From Xestospongia muta (taxonomy: Eukaryota > Porifera > Demospongiae > Haplosclerida > Petrosiidae), in contig OY848925.1 of the NCBI GenBank assembly GCA_963693285.1, forward strand, positions 6,798,932 to 6,862,931: a stretch of 64,000 nt of DNA, read 5' to 3'. Positions 63,037 through 64,000 of the stretch are shown here, piece by piece. How positions within the stretch are numbered: the first letter of the stretch is position 1; each line of letters starts with the position of its first letter. A model generated the notes under the pieces. That model worked only from the letters and a program-made list of their open reading frames with translations. It was not told the DNA's origin and did no database searches. The position numbers were made by a program, and so were the translations under genes.

Positions 63037-64000
63037 CTAAGATTCGTTAGTTACCGACAGATCAACATCGTGAGGTTGATACTGTTGTAATGCCTCCTTA
63101 GTATTTGGATCCACTTGTAAAAAAGACTTGCGATGAATTAATTTATGGCCTTTGGCTGACATGATGCCCTCAGGAGATGGTTGCTATGGAAACAAGATAA
63201 AATCACATGATAATCACATGATATGCCTTACCACAGCTTCGGCACCACTTTTTACTTCTTCAGTTGTAGGCAAGGTGTCGGGAGTAGTGGGTTCGGAAGA
63301 TATAGGAGGTAGTTTTGGTAGCATAGATTGATGAAAAATATTTTCAGGAGAAGACAATTTAGCTACATATGGGCTCTGTAGAGCTAATTTCTCAATGGCT
63401 GACCAGGCGTCTTCACGATCTTTCAATACTTTGGCTTCTCTGAGTATCAAAAATGTAATGATAGTTGGATAAAAATTATTATAACTGACTTTTCTAATTC
63501 TTCTTTAAATTTATCACTACACTCATCAAATAATTTTTGATTCATTTCAGCAAATATCTTGAGAGCATTATAAATTAGTCCCAATATTGTCCTAATCATA
63601 GTCAATTAAGAATGACAAAAGTGGGAGGAATTTACTTGTTCCAATGTTGTTTGGAATGACGTAGTAATGCTGGTAAAATGATAGGGAATAGTACTTGAGG
63701 ATTGTCCCCTACTAGACTCATAATATAATCATTGCTCCAATAATATAGTGCTCGTTCTGCAACCTAAGTAAGAATTATACCCAATCACGATCAGAGAGAC
63801 ATTCTTACTTGAAAGTGTGGAGAGGAAATACACTTGGAAATTTGCTTGAAGAGTGATTGCATTACTTTTACAAACTCTACTGGTTCCATCACATCTAATA
63901 TCTCTTCTAACTCATTTAAAAACATCACTTCTTTTGGACTGTGAACTTTCGGCCAAAATTTAAGCAGTCCTGTGACAACCTGAAATAAAAACCAGTAAAA
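63037..64000 (-). CDS. PPP2R5: PP2A regulatory subunit B56 (PPP2R5-like), C-terminal part; 5' end outside the window
   Basis: Targets the PP2A holoenzyme to substrates. Six exons are visible on the minus strand. In protein order: [115 protein letters not shown] and [16 protein letters not shown], the highly conserved B56 HEAT-repeat end. Then [20 protein letters not shown] and a divergent Pro/Ser-rich tail ending [10 protein letters not shown]. The isoform (alpha to epsilon) cannot be assigned. The remaining N-terminal HEAT repeats must lie beyond base 64000. Confidence 0.93.

Noticed and set aside
62844..63050. Small basic ORF between MEA1 and the PP2A subunit
   Set aside because: It overlaps the 3' end of the minus-strand B56 gene, has no recognisable domain and sits in A-rich 3' sequence.

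Overview
This is a eukaryotic, animal-type genomic window: spliced genes with many introns of only about 40-100 bases, AT-rich spacers, AATAAA poly(A) signals and very high gene density (about 18 genes or gene remnants in 64 kb). The content (adhesion GPCR with Calx-beta repeats, Notch-ligand DSL proteins, a TGF-beta ligand, DAAM formin) and the compactness fit an early-branching animal. A demosponge of the Amphimedon type is my best guess. That is inference; no species marker is visible.

Layout. 1-17715 (+): 3' part of an ADGRV1/VLGR1-like receptor, about 26 Calx-beta repeats followed by GAIN/GPS, seven membrane helices and a PDZ-ligand tail. 18143-22507 (+): a small Delta-like (DSL) cluster with a 3' relic, one complete gene with one EGF repeat, an orphan first exon, and a second gene without any EGF repeat. 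22678-23685 (-): SETD9-like SET protein. 23779-24935 (+): TGF-beta/BMP ligand. 25311-27460 (-): GPR137-like protein. 27629-30027 (+): aftiphilin. 30181-32282 (-): CCT4. 32379-33311 (+): ING3. 33383-34791 (+): sphingosine-1-phosphate phosphatase. 34983-39953 (-): TANGO1/MIA3. 40121-42793 (+): ERO1. 42864-45782 (-): COQ6. 45903-48737 (+): acetyl-CoA synthetase. 48955-54822 (-): DAAM formin. 55775-60903 (+): GCC2 golgin. 61139-61771 (-): TOM20. 61859-62378 (+): MEA1. 63037-64000 (-, 5' end outside): PP2A B56 subunit.

From 22.6 kb onward genes mostly alternate in strand, so they form head-to-head pairs with 87-170 bases between start codons and tail-to-tail pairs with 70-240 bases. Several head-to-head pairs make sense together: TANGO1 with ERO1 (ER export of bulky cargo and oxidative folding), COQ6 with acetyl-CoA synthetase, and CCT4 with ING3. 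GCC2, aftiphilin, TANGO1 and ERO1 make the window rich in secretory-pathway genes, but nothing shows that this is more than chance.

Three signals go beyond ordinary annotation. First, the 8-mer TCATGTGA (or its complement) occurs roughly 45 times where about two are expected, often as pairs exactly 11 bases apart, in introns of many genes and also inside coding exons. Second, CT microsatellites sit directly against 3' splice sites and always in the transcript's pyrimidine sense. Third, there are unusual domain architectures: a cysteine-rich PAN/Apple-like exon inside a Calx-beta repeat, a DSL ligand with no EGF, a GPS without its cleavage triad, and an ERO1 with a tandem-repeat tail.
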